Shown: piece by piece, positions 17,793-27,135 of the stretch
How positions within the stretch are numbered: position 1 is the stretch's first letter
Layout: each line of letters opens with the position of its first letter
From: Brevibacterium sanguinis
Lineage (GTDB): Bacteria > Actinomycetota > Actinomycetes > Actinomycetales > Brevibacteriaceae
Assembly (NCBI RefSeq): GCF_003315415.1
Contig: NZ_QNSB01000002.1
Coordinates: forward strand, 310,001-374,000
Reading direction: 5' to 3'
Length of the DNA stretch: 64,000 nucleotides
Program-made: the position numbers and the translations under genes
The notes under the pieces: model-generated
Database searches by the model: none
Told to the model about the DNA's origin: nothing
Seen by the model: only the letters and a program-made list of their open reading frames with translations

Positions 17793-19019
17793 ATGATGAC
17801 AGGAGCCGGCGGGAGCGGTGCTCCCGTTCCCCAGGCGTCGCCGATCGTCCAGCTCGCCCTCATCGCCGGGGTGCAGATCCTCGCCATGGCGACGTGGTTC
17901 TCGGCCTCGGCCGTCGTCCCGGCTCTCCGGGAGGCATGGACGATCACCGACGCGCAGGCGATCTGGCTCACCGCCTCCGTCCAGCTGGGGTTCGTGTGCG
18001 GGGCCGTCGCCTCGGCGGCGCTCAACCTCCCCGACCGGTTCCCTCCGCAGCGGGTCATGGCCTGCTCCGCCGCAGCGGCGGGCGCGGCCACAGCGGTCAT
18101 CCCTGTCCTCGGCGACAGCTTCTTCGCGGTCATCGCTCTGCGCCTGGCCACGGGGTTCTTCCTCGCCGGCGTCTACCCGGTGGGCATGCAGCTCATGGCC
18201 TCCTGGTTCGCGCCCGCGAGCCGGGGACTGGCGATCGGCGTGCTCATCGGCGCGCTGACCCTCGGGTCGGCCCTGCCCCATCTGCTCACCGGCCTCGAGG
18301 CCCTCCCCTGGCAGGGAGTTCTCCTCAGCGCCGCGGCCCTGGCGGGGATCGCGGCGCTCACCGCTCTGCTGTGCATCCGCCGGGGGCCGCAGCTGGGTCG
18401 CCGGTCCGGTGGCCACCGTCCGCGCTATGCCCTCGAGATGTTCCGGGAGAGAGGCCCTCTCCTGGCGAATCTTGGCTACTTCGGTCACATGTGGGAGCTC
18501 TACGCCCTGTGGACATGGCTGCCGGCATTCCTCCTCGCGGGGCATCCCACGTCCCCCGTCGGGCTCATCTCGTTCCTCACCATCGGAGCCGCCGGCGTCG
18601 TCGGGTGCCTGCTCGGAGGATGGGCCTCGGGGAGATTCGGGCGCGCTCGTGCGGCCGGGGTCGCGATGGTCGTCAGCGGCGCATGCTGCCTCGTCTCTCC
18701 GCTGCTCTTCGTGGTGTCATGGCCGCTCGTCCTCGTCATCCTCGCCGTGTGGGGTGCCGCGGTCATCGCCGACTCCGGGGTGTTCTCCACCGCGCTCAGC
18801 GAAGTCGTCGACCACCGCTTCGCGGGAACGGCGCTGACCGCGCAGACCGCGCTCGGCTTCCTGCTCACCCTCGTGACGATCAACCTCGTTCCGGTGGTCG
18901 CCGGCGTCGTCGGCTGGCGGTTCGCCTTCATGGTCCTCGCCATCGGCCCGCTGCTCGGCGCCGTCGCCATGCACTCCTTCCGCCGGCGGATCGAACGAGG
19001 ACCCGCACCCGGGCGCTGA
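17793..19019 (+). CDS. MFS transporter
   Basis: A 408 aa, 12-segment carrier. The first membrane segment reads VQILAMATWFSASAVVPAL and loop 2-3 has a degenerate motif A; loop 8-9 carries GGWASGRFGRARAAG. No drug- or substrate-specific signature is evident. The start is set at ATG 17793, preceded by AGGAAGG; the longer frame begins 17 codons earlier with no ribosome site. It stands alone between the FetB-like gene (divergent) and a GNAT gene (convergent, 41 bp). Confidence 0.85.
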   Translation: MMTGAGGSGAPVPQASPIVQLALIAGVQILAMATWFSASAVVPALREAWTITDAQAIWLTASVQLGFVCGAVASAALNLPDRFPPQRVMACSAAAAGAATAVIPVLGDSFFAVIALRLATGFFLAGVYPVGMQLMASWFAPASRGLAIGVLIGALTLGSALPHLLTGLEALPWQGVLLSAAALAGIAALTALLCIRRGPQLGRRSGGHRPRYALEMFRERGPLLANLGYFGHMWELYALWTWLPAFLLAGHPTSPVGLISFLTIGAAGVVGCLLGGWASGRFGRARAAGVAMVVSGACCLVSPLLFVVSWPLVLVILAVWGAAVIADSGVFSTALSEVVDHRFAGTALTAQTALGFLLTLVTINLVPVVAGVVGWRFAFMVLAIGPLLGAVAMHSFRRRIERGPAPGR

Positions 19020-19060
19020 CTCCGGGCTGGCGAGCTCCACACGACCTCCAACGAGGAGGC

Positions 19061-19561
19061 TCAGCGCACCATGCGCACCTCGACGATGCCCGGGAACTGC
19101 TCCTCGACCTGCTCCACACCGTCGACGTCGAACCCGTTGCGTTCGTAGAACGCACGAGCACGCGCGTTGGTCCTCTCGACCCAGAGGAATGCCGGACGGT
19201 CGCCGAGCACCGCCTCGAGCAGACCCTGGCCGACACCCGCCCCGTGGTGTTCCGCGAGCACGTAGAGCGAATAGAGCAGCAGCCCACGCGGAGCCTTCGC
19301 ATCCTGCGGCCGGCCGGCGAGGGCGAAGCCGACGATCCGCCTCTCCTCACCGGGCGTCTCGCTCACTGCCACCCGGACGCTTCTGTGCGGATTCTCGGTG
19401 CCGAGGATGACCCTCCACAGCTGCCGGCGCCCCTCCTGCCATTCGGTGGTGAAGAATCCGGCGGGCAGGAGGTGGTCGTAGGTGTCCTTCCAGGCGCGGA
19501 TGTGAACCTCGGCGATCGCCTCGGCATCGGACGGACGGGGGACGACGATGCGCACGCTCAT
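19061..19561 (-). CDS. GNAT family N-acetyltransferase
   Basis: A 166 aa protein. The GNAT core is clear: RPSDAEAIAEVHIRAWKDTY at the N-terminus, YVLAEHHGAGVGQGLLEAVLG as the acetyl-CoA loop (Q/RxxGxG-like), and NARARAFYERNGF at the C-terminal strand. Substrate unknown. The start at 19561 is preceded by TACCCT six bases upstream, a leaderless-type promoter; a 96-residue upstream extension of the open frame is Ser/Leu rich without family match and is rejected. Confidence 0.88.
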   Translation of the reverse strand: MSVRIVVPRPSDAEAIAEVHIRAWKDTYDHLLPAGFFTTEWQEGRRQLWRVILGTENPHRSVRVAVSETPGEERRIVGFALAGRPQDAKAPRGLLLYSLYVLAEHHGAGVGQGLLEAVLGDRPAFLWVERTNARARAFYERNGFDVDGVEQVEEQFPGIVEVRMVR

Positions 19562-19995
19562 GAAGGCAGGGTATCCCGCGCGGAGCACCGGAGCCAGACT
19601 CGAAACCAGAGGCAGGGGAATTTGCCGGAAACAGGTCACGGAGGACGATTCCGACGGTGAATGTGCGCAAACGGCCTCAAGTCTGATACTGTTGAATTGT
19701 TGCCGCACGATCAGGTGCGGAAGATATATGGCTAAGTAAGTGTAGGTAGATCCACTTGACGCCATGCCACTGCCTCTAGGCGCGTGTCTACCATCCGCGC
19801 AACCCATTCGGGAATCATTCATTCGCATCACGAGCCGCACTCCAGTCACCTGCCAGGTGTCCGGAATCGTCCCGTGGTATTCTCCGAGTCATTTCTCTTG
19901 AGAAACGCCTGAATCGACCCTCCCGTTGGGATATCCGAATAAATCGCAACAATACATCGATCGCGAATGCGGTCGGTCGAAACAAAGGAAAAAAC
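19562..19995. other. 434 bp spacer, cspA promoter and 5 prime leader
   Basis: The sequence from about 19650 to 19995 is clearly richer in A/T than its surroundings and has no credible ORF. It ends in the purine-rich AAAGGA ribosome site of cspA. A long leader before a cold shock gene is commonly a temperature-responsive RNA; self-complementary stretches (for example CGATCG near 19959) are visible but I cannot fold it. TATTCT near 19878 is a possible -10. Confidence 0.5.
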
Positions 19996-20199
19996 ATGAG
20001 CACAGGCACCGTGAAGTGGTTCAATTCCGAAAAGGGCTTCGGATTCATCCAGCCCGACGACGGCTCCGCCGACGTCTTCACCCACTTCTCCGCGATCGAG
20101 AGCACCGGCTACCGTGAGCTGACCGAAGGTCAGAAGGTCGAGTTCTCGACCGAAATGGGCGCCAAGGGCCTCCAGGCCACCAGCGTGCGTCCCCTCTGA
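19996..20199 (+). CDS. cspA: Cold shock protein
   Basis: A 67 aa single cold shock domain binding single-stranded RNA/DNA. RNP1 is KGFGFIQP (14-21) and RNP2 is VFTHFSAI (27-34), preceded by [11 protein letters not shown]. Length and sequence are those of actinobacterial CspA. AAAGGA lies 8 bases before the ATG. A strong hairpin terminator follows at 20220-20259. A fatty acid desaturase gene is next on the same strand, which is sensible for a cold response but has its own ribosome site beyond the terminator. Confidence 0.95.
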   Translation: MSTGTVKWFNSEKGFGFIQPDDGSADVFTHFSAIESTGYRELTEGQKVEFSTEMGAKGLQATSVRPL

Positions 20200-20219
20200 T
20201 AATCAGAGCTGACGAACAT

Positions 20220-20259
20220 CCAGTGAGGCCCGGCACCGTTGAGTGCCGGGCCTCACTGG
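20220..20259 (+). terminator. Terminator of cspA
   Basis: A perfect 17 bp inverted repeat (CCAGTGAGGCCCGGCAC and its complement) around the loop CGTTGA, 21 bases after the cspA stop. There is no T-run, as usual in this GC range. Confidence 0.75.
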
Positions 20260-20317
20260 TACCGGGGCGTCCACCCCGTGCCACTGGACGATTCGCCCAA
20301 CGACGCCGGAGAAGTTC

Positions 20318-21436
20318 ATGACCACCACAATGACGATCGCTGAACCAGGTGCCCCTGCACCGCGTCGGAGGCAGAAGCACCTCGGCGTCGATTCCTTCCC
20401 CCCGCAGATCAGATCCTTCGCCGAGGTGTCGCAGAACGTCCGCACGCTCGGCCTGCTGGAGCGCACACCCTGGTTCTACCTCACCGTCGGCATCGCCCTG
20501 GCCGTGGCATTCGCCGGCTGCATCGCCGGTTTCGTTCTCCTGGGGGACAGCTGGTTCCAGCTCCTCATCGCCGCCGGCCTCGGCATCATCTTCACCCAGG
20601 TCGCCTTCCTCTCCCACGAGGCAGCGCACCGGCAGATCCTCGCCACGAAGAAGGGCAACGATCGTCTCTCGCTCATCCTGGGCGTCGGAGTCGTGGGGAT
20701 GAGCTATTCGTGGTGGGATTCCAAGCACTCCCGGCATCATGCCAATCCCAACAAGGTCGACCGGGACCCCGACATCGCCACCGGCGCCATCGTCTTCCTC
20801 GAGGAGGACGCCGGCAAGGACCGTGGCATCTGGAAGCTCATCACGAAGTACCAGGGCTGGGCGTTCTTCCCTCTGCTCACTCTCGAGGGCCTCAACCTGC
20901 ACTACCAGAGCATCGCGCACATGGTGTCCCGCGGCAAGGTCAAGAACCGCTGGACCGAGCTCACCCTCATCACGGTGCGCTTCACCGCCCTGCTCGTCCC
21001 CCTCTTCATTCTCCTGCCGCTGGGAATGGCGTTCGCGTTCCTCGGAGTCCAGCTCGCCGTCTTCGGCGTCTACATGGGCGCGTCCTTCGCCCCGAACCAC
21101 AAGGGCATGCCGGTCATCGCCCGCGATGCCAAGATCGACTTCTTCTCCAAGCAGGTCCGGACATCGCGCAACATCCGGGGCGGCTGGTGGGCGACCTGGC
21201 TGATGGGCGGGCTCAACTACCAGATCGAGCACCACCTGTTCCCGAGCATGTCGAGGCCGCACCTGGCCAAGGCACGCGAACTCGTCATGGCGAAATGCAA
21301 GGATCTCGATGTTCCCTACACCGAGACGAGCCTGTGGCGCTCCTACGCGATCGTCATCGACTACCTCAACCGTGTCGGCCTGGCCGCAAGGGACCCGTTC
21401 GACTGCCCGATGATGGCCGAGTTCCGGCGCGCCTGA
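20318..21436 (+). CDS. Membrane fatty acid desaturase
   Basis: A 372 aa di-iron membrane desaturase. The three histidine boxes are visible: HEAAH (about 99-103), HSRHH (about 137-141) and QIEHH (about 302-306), with paired hydrophobic segments between them. The pattern matches acyl-CoA/acyl-lipid (linoleoyl-CoA-like, DesA3-like) desaturases. GGAG lies 7 bases before ATG 20318; the longer frame starts within the cspA terminator. It probably inserts double bonds in membrane acyl chains, adjusting fluidity; its place next to cspA supports a role at low temperature. Confidence 0.92.
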   Translation: MTTTMTIAEPGAPAPRRRQKHLGVDSFPPQIRSFAEVSQNVRTLGLLERTPWFYLTVGIALAVAFAGCIAGFVLLGDSWFQLLIAAGLGIIFTQVAFLSHEAAHRQILATKKGNDRLSLILGVGVVGMSYSWWDSKHSRHHANPNKVDRDPDIATGAIVFLEEDAGKDRGIWKLITKYQGWAFFPLLTLEGLNLHYQSIAHMVSRGKVKNRWTELTLITVRFTALLVPLFILLPLGMAFAFLGVQLAVFGVYMGASFAPNHKGMPVIARDAKIDFFSKQVRTSRNIRGGWWATWLMGGLNYQIEHHLFPSMSRPHLAKARELVMAKCKDLDVPYTETSLWRSYAIVIDYLNRVGLAARDPFDCPMMAEFRRA

Positions 21437-21525
21437 CCGCTCGCCGGTGGCAGTCCGCCGGTGGCGGCTTGCCGGTGGCGACGACGTTCAGTCCTCTGCG
21501 CTGCCGAGCATCGCCGTGAACCGTG

Positions 21526-21562
21526 AGACACCGTGGAGACCGATATCGTCTCTGCGGTGTCT
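21526..21562. terminator. Hairpin between convergent desaturase and GNAT genes
   Basis: AGACACCG-TG-GAGAC, loop CGATATC, then GTCTC-TG-CGGTGTCT: 13 paired bases with a 2x2 internal loop. It is followed by TTT on the plus strand and touches the stop codon of the minus strand GNAT gene, so it could serve both. Confidence 0.6.
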
Positions 21563-22138
21563 TTACCAGTTCTCGCGCGTCAGCCGCCATCTCTGCAGGA
21601 GGGCCGGCTCACCTCGGCGGGTGTCCCACTCGACACCGTTCTTCTCGTAGCCGAGATGCTCGGAGACCTTGTTCGACCCGAGGTTGTCGACGAAGGCGTC
21701 GGAGCTCGCCTCGGCGGCGCCCAGCCCGTCGAAGGCGAGATGGAGCACCGCGCTGCGCATCTCCGTGCCCAGACCGCGACGACGAACGTCCGTGGACAGC
21801 CAGGAGAAGGTCAGCACCGTCCGGCAGGTGTCGAACTTCTCCGCGATGAGGTCCTGCATTCCCACCGCTTCTCCGTCGACGACCACGGCGAAGCTGAGGC
21901 GGAACTCCGAGGGACTGAACCGGGCGCGACCGCGCCACCGGCTCTGCAGCCATTTCGCCACTCGCGCCTCGGGGTCGGATTCGTAGAACGGCATCGGATC
22001 GTCGTAGGGGGCAGGTTCCGCGAAGGTCTTCCCGTCCTCGACCAGCGGCACCAGCTGCGCGAGCATCTCGTCGGTCGCACCGACGAGCTCGAGCCGGGGA
22101 GTGACCACCCTGATCTGCAACGGCGCATAGTCCAACAT
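21563..22138 (-). CDS. GNAT acetyltransferase, RimJ/RimL-like
   Basis: A 191 aa protein. VTPRLELVGATDEMLAQL at the N-terminus and STDVRRRGLGTEMRSAVLH (acetyl-CoA loop RRRGLG), then FVDNLGSNKVSEHLGYEKNG, fit the GNAT branch related to ribosomal protein acetyltransferases. The target is unknown. TAGGTT lies six bases before the ATG and the intervening GGAGCC could also act as a weak ribosome site, so leadered or leaderless initiation are both possible. Confidence 0.9.
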   Translation of the reverse strand: MLDYAPLQIRVVTPRLELVGATDEMLAQLVPLVEDGKTFAEPAPYDDPMPFYESDPEARVAKWLQSRWRGRARFSPSEFRLSFAVVVDGEAVGMQDLIAEKFDTCRTVLTFSWLSTDVRRRGLGTEMRSAVLHLAFDGLGAAEASSDAFVDNLGSNKVSEHLGYEKNGVEWDTRRGEPALLQRWRLTRENW

Positions 22139-22290
22139 GGCTCCAACCTAGGCTGAGCAGTGGGAAACCGCAATGGTGCGGCCCGCCTAGGCACGAGCAA
22201 CACGGCCGGCTCGTCCGTGTACTTTCCGTCCAGATCATCGTTGAGCAACGTTTGCTTGTCCTCGGACCCCGGCGAGCCGACGATGAGAGC

Positions 22291-22521
22291 ATGTGGACCC
22301 TGCCCCTGATCCTCCTCGCCGTGACCTACGCCTGCATCCTCTTCGCGCTCGGGCGCTTCTTCAATCCCGACCGCGAGCGACTGTCGCTTCGGCAGATGGA
22401 CGGTCCGGCCGTCGTCCACACCATCGTCCGCGGCTGGTCGGTCCTCATCTCGGCGCGGTCACTGTCGCGCATCACCGACCTGCTCCACCGCGATTCTCCG
22501 GGCCCGCAGCATCCGCTGTGA
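22291..22521 (+). CDS. Putative small membrane protein
   Basis: A 76 aa frame with one clear hydrophobic helix (TLPLILLAVTYACILFALG, about 3-21) followed by a hydrophilic tail. It fills the gap between a GNAT gene and a convergent LysR gene, whose last 50 bases it overlaps. No strong ribosome site is seen before ATG 22291 (GATGAGAG only), and there is no family match that I recognise. Hydrophobic N-terminus plus charged tail makes a real gene plausible, but the overlap lowers confidence. Confidence 0.45.
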   Translation: MWTLPLILLAVTYACILFALGRFFNPDRERLSLRQMDGPAVVHTIVRGWSVLISARSLSRITDLLHRDSPGPQHPL

Positions 22522-23437
22522 GAGGACGGCTCGGCAGGTCACGACCTCGTCCCAACAGCGCTTCCTGATGGGCGACCACCTGCTCCCGCAGCGCCTGCAC
22601 CACCGCGGCGACGGCCGGTCGCCGCAGGGACTCCGGCCTGAGCACCATCCAGTACGGGAGCCGCTCGGAGACGTCGCGAGGGAAGAGGCGGACCAGGTCG
22701 GAATGGAGGTCCGCCATGAAGCAGGGAAGGAACCCGATTCCCGCACCCGCCCGAGTCGCCTCGACATGGACGAAGACATTGGTCGAGGTCAGGGCGTCCT
22801 TGATCTCGGGGAACAGCCGACGTGGGGCGTCGAGGTCGTCGACCTGGAGCATGGAGTCGATGAAGTAGACCAGGTGGTGAGCCGCGAGCTCGTCGACGGT
22901 CGACGGCGTCCCGTTCTCGGCGAGGTAGTCCTCGGAGGCGTACATGCCGAGTTCGTATTCACCGAGCATCAGGGCCTCGGCGCGATGGACCCGGGGCTCA
23001 CCGACGACGACCTCGATGTCGAGGCCGGACCGCTGCTGCAGCGCCTGCCGGGTCACGGTGACGATCTCCACGCTGAGCCCCGGATGGGTCCGCCGCAGCT
23101 TCGCCACGGCAGGCGACGCCACATAGGCGCTGAAGCCGTCGGTCGCCGTCATCCGGACCACCCCGGTGACCGGGTCCGGAGTCTGCCCCAGCTCGCCGAG
23201 GCTGCCCACCGCCTTCTCCACCTGTTCGGCCGCGCGCACGGCCTGCTCACCCAATACGGTCAGTTCCCAGCCGCTCTCGGTCCGGGACAGGACCCGTCCG
23301 CCCAGCGCCTTCTCCAGGGCGGCGATCCGGCGGGAGATCGTCGTGTGGTTGACGCCCAGCGCACGAGCCGCGACCGCGTACCTCGCCGAGCGGGAGACGG
23401 TGAGCAGCACCAGCAGGTCGTTCGGATTGGGGTCCAT
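22472..23437 (-). CDS. LysR-family transcriptional regulator
   Basis: A 321 aa regulator. The N-terminal winged helix-turn-helix is NDLLVLLTVSRSARYAVAARALGVNHTTISRRIAALEKALG (residues about 6-46), then the effector-binding domain (about 90-300). Start at ATG 23437 with TACCAT seven bases upstream, a leaderless-type promoter. No divergent target gene sits beside it: the next gene on its 5 prime side is dnaB, on the same strand. Ligand and regulon unknown. The C-terminal 25 residues are Gly/Arg rich. Confidence 0.9.
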   Translation of the reverse strand: MDPNPNDLLVLLTVSRSARYAVAARALGVNHTTISRRIAALEKALGGRVLSRTESGWELTVLGEQAVRAAEQVEKAVGSLGELGQTPDPVTGVVRMTATDGFSAYVASPAVAKLRRTHPGLSVEIVTVTRQALQQRSGLDIEVVVGEPRVHRAEALMLGEYELGMYASEDYLAENGTPSTVDELAAHHLVYFIDSMLQVDDLDAPRRLFPEIKDALTSTNVFVHVEATRAGAGIGFLPCFMADLHSDLVRLFPRDVSERLPYWMVLRPESLRRPAVAAVVQALREQVVAHQEALLGRGRDLPSRPLTADAAGPENRGGAGR

Positions 23438-23498
23438 AGGTGCAATGGTACGCAGACGCTCCGCGCCCACGGTCGGCCGAGCGAGCAGGTTCCCGATC

Positions 23499-24839
23499 CT
23501 AGTGGGGCATGTTGACGAAGCGGGACTTCGCGCCCTGGAACGCGACCGGGATCTCGCCCGTCGGTCCCGCACGGTGCTTGGCGACGATGATGTCGGCCTC
23601 GCCGGCGCGCTCATGCTCCTTGTCGTACATGTCCTCACGGTGGATGAGGAGCACCATATCGGCGTCCTGCTCGATCGACCCGGACTCGCGCAGGTCGGAG
23701 ATCATCGGCCGCTTGTCCGTGCGCTGCTCGCTGCCGCGGTTGAGCTGCGACAGGGCGATGACCGGAACCTCGAGCTCCTTGGCCAGCAGCTTGAGCGAGC
23801 GCGAGAACTCGGAGACCTCCTGCTGCCGCGACTCGACGCGCTTGCCCGAGCTCATCAGCTGGAGGTAGTCGACGCAGACCATCTTGAGGTCGTGCTGCTG
23901 CTTGAGACGCCGGCACTTCGCGCGGATCTCGGTCAGGGCCATGTTCGGGGAGTCGTCGACGAACAGGGGGGCATCGTTGATGCGGGCCTCGGTCGCCGCC
24001 AGGGTCGTCCAGTCGTGGGGGCTGAGCTCGCCTCGGCGGAGGTTCTGCAGCGGGATCTCCGACTCCGCGGACAGCAGCCTCATGACGAGCTCGTTCTTGC
24101 CCATCTCCAAGGAGAAGAACACGGACGCCTGCCCATGGTGGATCGCGGCCGAGCGGACGAAGTCGAGGGCGAGCGTCGACTTGCCGACACCGGGGCGGGC
24201 GGCGATGACGATCATCTGCCCCGGGTGGAGGCCGTTGGTCAGCTGGTCGAACTCGGTGAAGCCCGTCGGCACACCCGCGGTCATCCCGTCGGTGTCGCCG
24301 TTGCGCTCGATCTCCTGCGCGACCTCGCCGAGGATCTCGGAGAGGACGACGTAGTCCTCGGTCGTGTGCCGCTCGGTGACCTGGTAGATCTCGGCCTGCG
24401 CGAGGTTGACGACGTCGTCGGTGTCGCCCTCGGCGTCATAGCCCATCTGCACGATGCGGGTGCCGGCCTCGACGAGACGGCGGAGCACCGCCTGCTCGCG
24501 GACGATCGCGGCATAGTACCCGGCGTTCGCCGCGGTCGGCACGGAGGAGATGAGGGTGTGGAGGTAGGCGGGCCCGCCGACGCGGGAGAGGTCCCCGGTC
24601 TTCGTCAGGTAGTTCGCCACCGTCACCGAGTCGGCGGGCTCCCCGCGCGAGTAGAGGTCGAGGACGGCTTCGTAGATGGTCTCGTGGGCGGGCTTGTAGA
24701 AGTCGTCGCCGGACATCGACTCGACGCAGTCGGCGATCGCGTCCTTGGACAGGAGCATCGCACCGAGCACGCTCTGCTCCGCCTCGAGATCCTGTGGAGG
24801 AGTCCTCAGACCGTCGTAACCCTGATCGTTGCTCAACAA
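23499..24839 (-). CDS. dnaB: Replicative DNA helicase DnaB
   Basis: A 446 aa hexameric helicase that unwinds DNA ahead of the replisome. The N-terminal domain starts TPPQDLEAEQSVLGAMLLS (13-31), the typical DnaB opening; Walker A is ARPGVGKST (about 211-219), Walker B VCVDYLQLM, and the arginine-finger region SDLRESGSIEQDAD follows. No intein is present; the length is standard. It begins with TTG at 24839 (no in-frame ATG upstream), preceded by GAGAGGGAAG. In this genome it lies beyond the rpsF operon instead of immediately after rplI. Confidence 0.95.
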   Translation of the reverse strand: MLSNDQGYDGLRTPPQDLEAEQSVLGAMLLSKDAIADCVESMSGDDFYKPAHETIYEAVLDLYSRGEPADSVTVANYLTKTGDLSRVGGPAYLHTLISSVPTAANAGYYAAIVREQAVLRRLVEAGTRIVQMGYDAEGDTDDVVNLAQAEIYQVTERHTTEDYVVLSEILGEVAQEIERNGDTDGMTAGVPTGFTEFDQLTNGLHPGQMIVIAARPGVGKSTLALDFVRSAAIHHGQASVFFSLEMGKNELVMRLLSAESEIPLQNLRRGELSPHDWTTLAATEARINDAPLFVDDSPNMALTEIRAKCRRLKQQHDLKMVCVDYLQLMSSGKRVESRQQEVSEFSRSLKLLAKELEVPVIALSQLNRGSEQRTDKRPMISDLRESGSIEQDADMVLLIHREDMYDKEHERAGEADIIVAKHRAGPTGEIPVAFQGAKSRFVNMPH

Positions 24840-24956
24840 CTGCTTCCCTCTCCAGACTCTCGCACCAGAAGTCAGTGCCCCTCAACTCTAACCGGGTTTG
24901 CCCGCCCCCTCGGTCACCCGGAATCCGACCCCGGAACCCTCAACGAGGCGGCATCC

Positions 24957-26330
24957 TCACTCCCGTGTGCGGCCCGCGGTCGCCACCTGGACGAGGATCG
25001 GCTTCGCCACCTGCAGCCCGGCTCTGATGACGAGGATACCCGCGAGCACTGACGCGAGAATCGTGAGGAACGTGACGGGTGCGAGGACCAGAGCGGCCCC
25101 GGCAAGAGGCAGCACGAGCAGCAGCCCCAGGCCGCCGGCGAGGAGCGATACCCAGATGACAGGACCGAGCACGGCGCGCACGAGCGCCTGGTGCATCGTC
25201 TCCGGGTCCATTCCGGCGGCATGGAGATCCTGGAAGGTGTCGGCCCGGTAGTGGACATCGGCGACCTGGTTGATGAGGGCGGAGACCGCGATGAGGAGGA
25301 TCGAGATCCCCATGACGAGCAGCACTCCGGTGAAGATGTCGCCGAGGAGGGTGATCTCCTCGGGTGTCATCCCGGAGTCCTCGGCGTGGTCGAGGCCGGT
25401 GCGCATGAGCGCGACCCCGCTGCCGCCGACGGCGGCGACGAACGCGGTCATCGCCAGGCCCGACACCCTCCTCCAGAACCTCCTCGGCTCGTCCGAGACC
25501 AGACGGGCCGCGATGAGCCGTGCGGGGGTCTGCGCCCGAGCTCCGCTGAGGTGAGCGAACCAGCGGATGAGCAGCCCTCCGATGAGGTCGACCGCGACGA
25601 GCCCGAGGGCGAAGACAGCGAGGACCATGGACACGACGACCCCGACACCGAGGCTGCCCGCCTTCGACACGGCGATGAGCACCGGGAGGAGGAGCAGCAC
25701 GATGACCGTCGCGATCACCCGGGCCAGCGGGAACCTCCGGTCCACGGACTTCGTCCGCACCCCCAGCGGGGAGACCGTGACCTTCCGCAGCCCGAGCAGC
25801 GCCGAGCAGAGGCAGACGAGGACGAGGAACGCCACGACCGCACCGAGCAGCCAGGGCGGCATGAGCATGTTCTCGTATCCGATGGGTGCGCCGCGGAACC
25901 GGATCGCGCTCACCGGCCAGGCGAGCGCCAGGTATCCGAGGACGCCGAGGACGATCCCGGCGATCGCCGGCATCAGCGGCTCGGCGACGGCGAGCGCGAC
26001 GATCGCCGATCTCCGGGCACCGAGCAGCGACACCGTCGACAGCCGCTCGTCCTGGCGGCGGGCGGAAAGCGTCGCCGAGGCGGACGCCAGGGTGCTTGCC
26101 GGGATCACGAGGAAGACGGTCGCCAGGGAAGCGAGCACCGTGTACATCATGTCGATGCCCGCCTGGGCGGGGTCCGGGTGCGGTGGGACCCGGAAGAAGC
26201 TCCAGGCCCCGGCGGCCACGGTGAGGAACAGGGCCGCGCAGGCGAAGAACGAGCTCATCACGAGCACCGCAGTCGACGAGAGCAGCGTCCGGCGGCCGAG
26301 GACGAGGGGGACGATGCGCACCGCGGTCAT
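24957..26330 (-). CDS. FtsX-like ABC transporter permease
   Basis: A 457 aa membrane protein with about eight hydrophobic segments and two FtsX/MacB-like halves. The first segment is TLLSSTAVLVMSSFFACAALFL, and STVSLLGARRSAI in a cytoplasmic loop is a coupling-helix-like piece. It probably forms an exporter or a mechanotransmission complex with the ATPase encoded upstream (ATGA overlap). The substrate is unknown; such pairs next to small regulators often handle antimicrobial peptides or lipids. Confidence 0.85.
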   Translation of the reverse strand: MTAVRIVPLVLGRRTLLSSTAVLVMSSFFACAALFLTVAAGAWSFFRVPPHPDPAQAGIDMMYTVLASLATVFLVIPASTLASASATLSARRQDERLSTVSLLGARRSAIVALAVAEPLMPAIAGIVLGVLGYLALAWPVSAIRFRGAPIGYENMLMPPWLLGAVVAFLVLVCLCSALLGLRKVTVSPLGVRTKSVDRRFPLARVIATVIVLLLLPVLIAVSKAGSLGVGVVVSMVLAVFALGLVAVDLIGGLLIRWFAHLSGARAQTPARLIAARLVSDEPRRFWRRVSGLAMTAFVAAVGGSGVALMRTGLDHAEDSGMTPEEITLLGDIFTGVLLVMGISILLIAVSALINQVADVHYRADTFQDLHAAGMDPETMHQALVRAVLGPVIWVSLLAGGLGLLLVLPLAGAALVLAPVTFLTILASVLAGILVIRAGLQVAKPILVQVATAGRTRE

Positions 26331-27043
26331 CGTGCCTCCACCTGTCGTCCGCTGTCGGAGACGATCCGGCCGTCGGACAGGCGCACGATCCGCGAGCAGC
26401 GCGCGGCCACGGTCTCGTCGTGGGTGACCACGACCAGGCTCGATCCCCGTCCCGCCGTCGAGGCGAGAAGCTCGGAGAGCACCTCGGCGGAGGTGTGGGA
26501 GTCCAGCGCCCCGGTCGGTTCATCGGCGAAGGTCACCACCGGCTGGGTGACCTGGGCGCGGGCGATGGCCACGCGCTGCGCCTGACCGCCGGAGAGCTGC
26601 CCGATCCGCCTGCCCAGGTGCTCGGCCAACCCCAGTCGCTCGAGCCAGCCACGGGCATGGGCGCTCGCCTCCCGGCGGCTCGCGCCGGCGAGCATGGCCG
26701 CCAACGCGACGTTGTCCTCCGCGGAGAGCTCGGGCAGGAGAAGGCCCTGCTGGAAGACGAATCCGAAGACGTCGCGACGCAGGGCGGTGCGCCCGGATTC
26801 CCTCAGCGAGGTGATCTCCGCGGGCGGGTTCCGCTCGGTGGGCAGGAGCCGGATGGTGCCGGAATCGGGCGGGATGATTCCGGCGAGGCAGTGGAGCAGC
26901 GTCGTCTTTCCGGACCCCGACGGTCCCATGATGGCCACGGACTCGCCGAGGCGGATGCCCAGGTCGACGTCGGCGAGAGCGGTGGTCTGTCCGTAGCGTT
27001 TGGTCACGTGTGTCGCGGTGAGGATGGAGGGGAGTTCGAACAT
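26327..27043 (-). CDS. ABC transporter ATP-binding protein
   Basis: A 238 aa ATPase of the MacB/LolD type. Walker A is GPSGSGKTT (about 40-48), the Q-loop FVFQQGLLLPEL, signature LSGGQAQR, Walker B VVTFADEPTGALD and the switch histidine VVVTHD. Start at ATG 27043 after GGATGGAGG; the longer frame upstream is Arg/Pro rich. It pairs with the permease downstream. The ArsR-type regulator gene starts 151 bp away on the other strand, so both promoters share that spacer and its operators. Confidence 0.93.
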   Translation of the reverse strand: MFELPSILTATHVTKRYGQTTALADVDLGIRLGESVAIMGPSGSGKTTLLHCLAGIIPPDSGTIRLLPTERNPPAEITSLRESGRTALRRDVFGFVFQQGLLLPELSAEDNVALAAMLAGASRREASAHARGWLERLGLAEHLGRRIGQLSGGQAQRVAIARAQVTQPVVTFADEPTGALDSHTSAEVLSELLASTAGRGSSLVVVTHDETVAARCSRIVRLSDGRIVSDSGRQVEAR

Positions 27044-27135
27044 GCCTCCATCCTGTGCGCCGGCGAGCCACGGCGGCCATGGAGCGGTCCCGACGGGGAG
27101 TCGGGGAAAACCCGAGGACCACGCGGCGGGTTCGC

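Noticed and set aside
19561..19849. A 96-residue N-terminal extension of the GNAT protein
   Set aside because: No family similarity; a -10-like element and the domain start both support ATG 19561.
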